Assembly: GCA_023957575.1 (NCBI GenBank)
Contig: JAMLGU010000001.1
Coordinates: forward strand, 62,001 to 126,000
Length of the DNA stretch: 64,000 nucleotides
Source: Chitinophagaceae bacterium
GTDB lineage: Bacteria; Bacteroidota; Bacteroidia; Chitinophagales; Chitinophagaceae
Reading direction: 5' to 3'
Part shown: positions 63,567 to 64,000 of the stretch, in pieces
How positions within the stretch are numbered: position 1 is the stretch's first letter
How the letters are laid out: every line of letters starts with the position of its first letter
The notes under the pieces: generated by a model
The model's input: only the letters and a program-made list of their open reading frames with translations
Database searches by the model: none
Told to the model about the DNA's origin: nothing
Position numbers and translations under genes: made by a program

Positions 63567-64000
63567 TAAAGAAAAATATTGGTTTTTTGAATTGACGGCT
63601 TGTTTGAAGTAACTTATTTTCATAATCGAAGGACTATGCATTTTTAATAGTTTTAAACCCTAACCTCTAAAAAAATAGGTATTAGAGAAAAAAGGTGTAA
63701 AAACATCTAAAAAAAGTCAAAAATCGCCGCTTTACTACAATGTGGGTTAAAGCCCTTGTCAGTATAGTATTGGTTTTCGCTGTTTTTGTCCAACTGTTTT
63801 TGTGTTGGTTGTGGGTGGCGTATTTTTTATTTTACTCACAGGCTGCTTATTTTTATAGGTGTTCGTGATTGCTTCGCAGTTCAGAAGGGGAGGAGGTTTT
63901 TTTTAATTACTCACTTCATTATTACATTTTGTTTGTGTTCGTGAACCGTAAACGGTTTCAATTTTGTCTGCGTGGGAAAGGTGGAAGCTCTTTTTTTTCC
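63567..64000 (+). other. 434-bp end region without a recognisable gene
   Basis: No open frame of useful length on either strand. It holds a T-rich, G/T-biased plus strand, a CTAAAAAAATAGGTAT motif (near 63667-63682) with flanking CTCTA/TAGAG half-sites, and two copies of GTGTTCGTGA about 84 bp apart (63859 and 63943). It may be the upstream region of a gene beyond the window. Confidence 0.5.

Noticed and set aside
1..64000. Search by eye for tRNA, rRNA, insertion sequences, phage or defence genes
   Set aside because: No T-loop motif, transposase, integrase, terminal inverted repeat or defence-family motif was found; only the SRP RNA qualifies as a structural RNA gene.

Overview
The window is an ordinary chromosomal segment of a member of the Bacteroidota, most likely the Chitinophagaceae/Sphingobacteriia side. 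The reasons are the AT-rich DNA, the near absence of Shine-Dalgarno sequences, the many TAnnTTTG (-7) boxes before genes and RNA, and typical families: DUF2911, DUF4836, DUF3748, the long purF form, LytS/LytTR pairs and LiaF-like proteins. There is no rRNA, tRNA, CRISPR array, recognisable insertion sequence or prophage. Function calls come from reading motifs only; no database search was run.

Layout. 1-12.1 kb (minus): the start of surE, then an HpcH/HpaI-type aldolase, two tandem paralogous secreted glycosidase-like proteins, a glycerophosphodiester phosphodiesterase, a GH78 alpha-L-rhamnosidase, a D-2-hydroxyacid dehydrogenase and a YidR/DUF3748 lipoprotein. This looks like a carbohydrate-use cluster without SusC/SusD. 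12.2-19.4 kb (plus): nadB, a lipid A acyltransferase, a dipeptide epimerase, a FUSC membrane protein and hflX. 19.7-30.4 kb (mostly minus): an M48-like protease, a dienelactone hydrolase, uvrB, nhaA-mgsA, a small exported protein and a SWIM/SNF2 ATPase. 30.6-38.5 kb (plus): carbonic anhydrase, an isolated atpA, and a four-gene unit of LytTR regulator, hybrid kinase, membrane protein and OmpA-like lipoprotein. A cluster of structured repeats and a DUF937-like gene follow. 38.5-41.6 kb (minus): a four-gene operon of alpha/beta hydrolase, ACP phosphodiesterase-like protein and two DUF2911 proteins. 41.8-53.9 kb (plus): a deoxyhypusine-synthase-like enzyme, an OmpA protein, an M20 dipeptidase, a 4-TM/XRE pair, an S4 protein, trmD, adenine deaminase, a LiaF-like/LytS/LytTR signalling unit, a YegP-like protein and a DUF2975/XRE pair. 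53.9-63.6 kb: a CPBP protease and the SRP RNA (minus), then purF, sixA, a low-molecular-weight tyrosine phosphatase, hisS, a DUF4836 lipoprotein and an ABC ATPase/permease pair (plus).

The most unusual signal is a roughly 157-bp intergenic element. It has three full copies (one at 19.5 kb, two at 37.3-37.8 kb) plus one degenerate and one partial copy. Each full copy has three CATCGAA-like iterons at exactly 21-bp spacing, then a block that folds into a long-looped hairpin followed by a T-run. At both loci it lies just downstream of, and in the same orientation as, a gene for an exported protein. Other notable points are a 22-unit heptamer repeat in front of the tyrosine phosphatase, a second short heptamer run that crosses the stop codon of a histidine kinase, three genes whose -7 box ends exactly 4 nt before the ATG (predicted leaderless mRNAs), and two 4-TM/XRE gene pairs with clear candidate operators.
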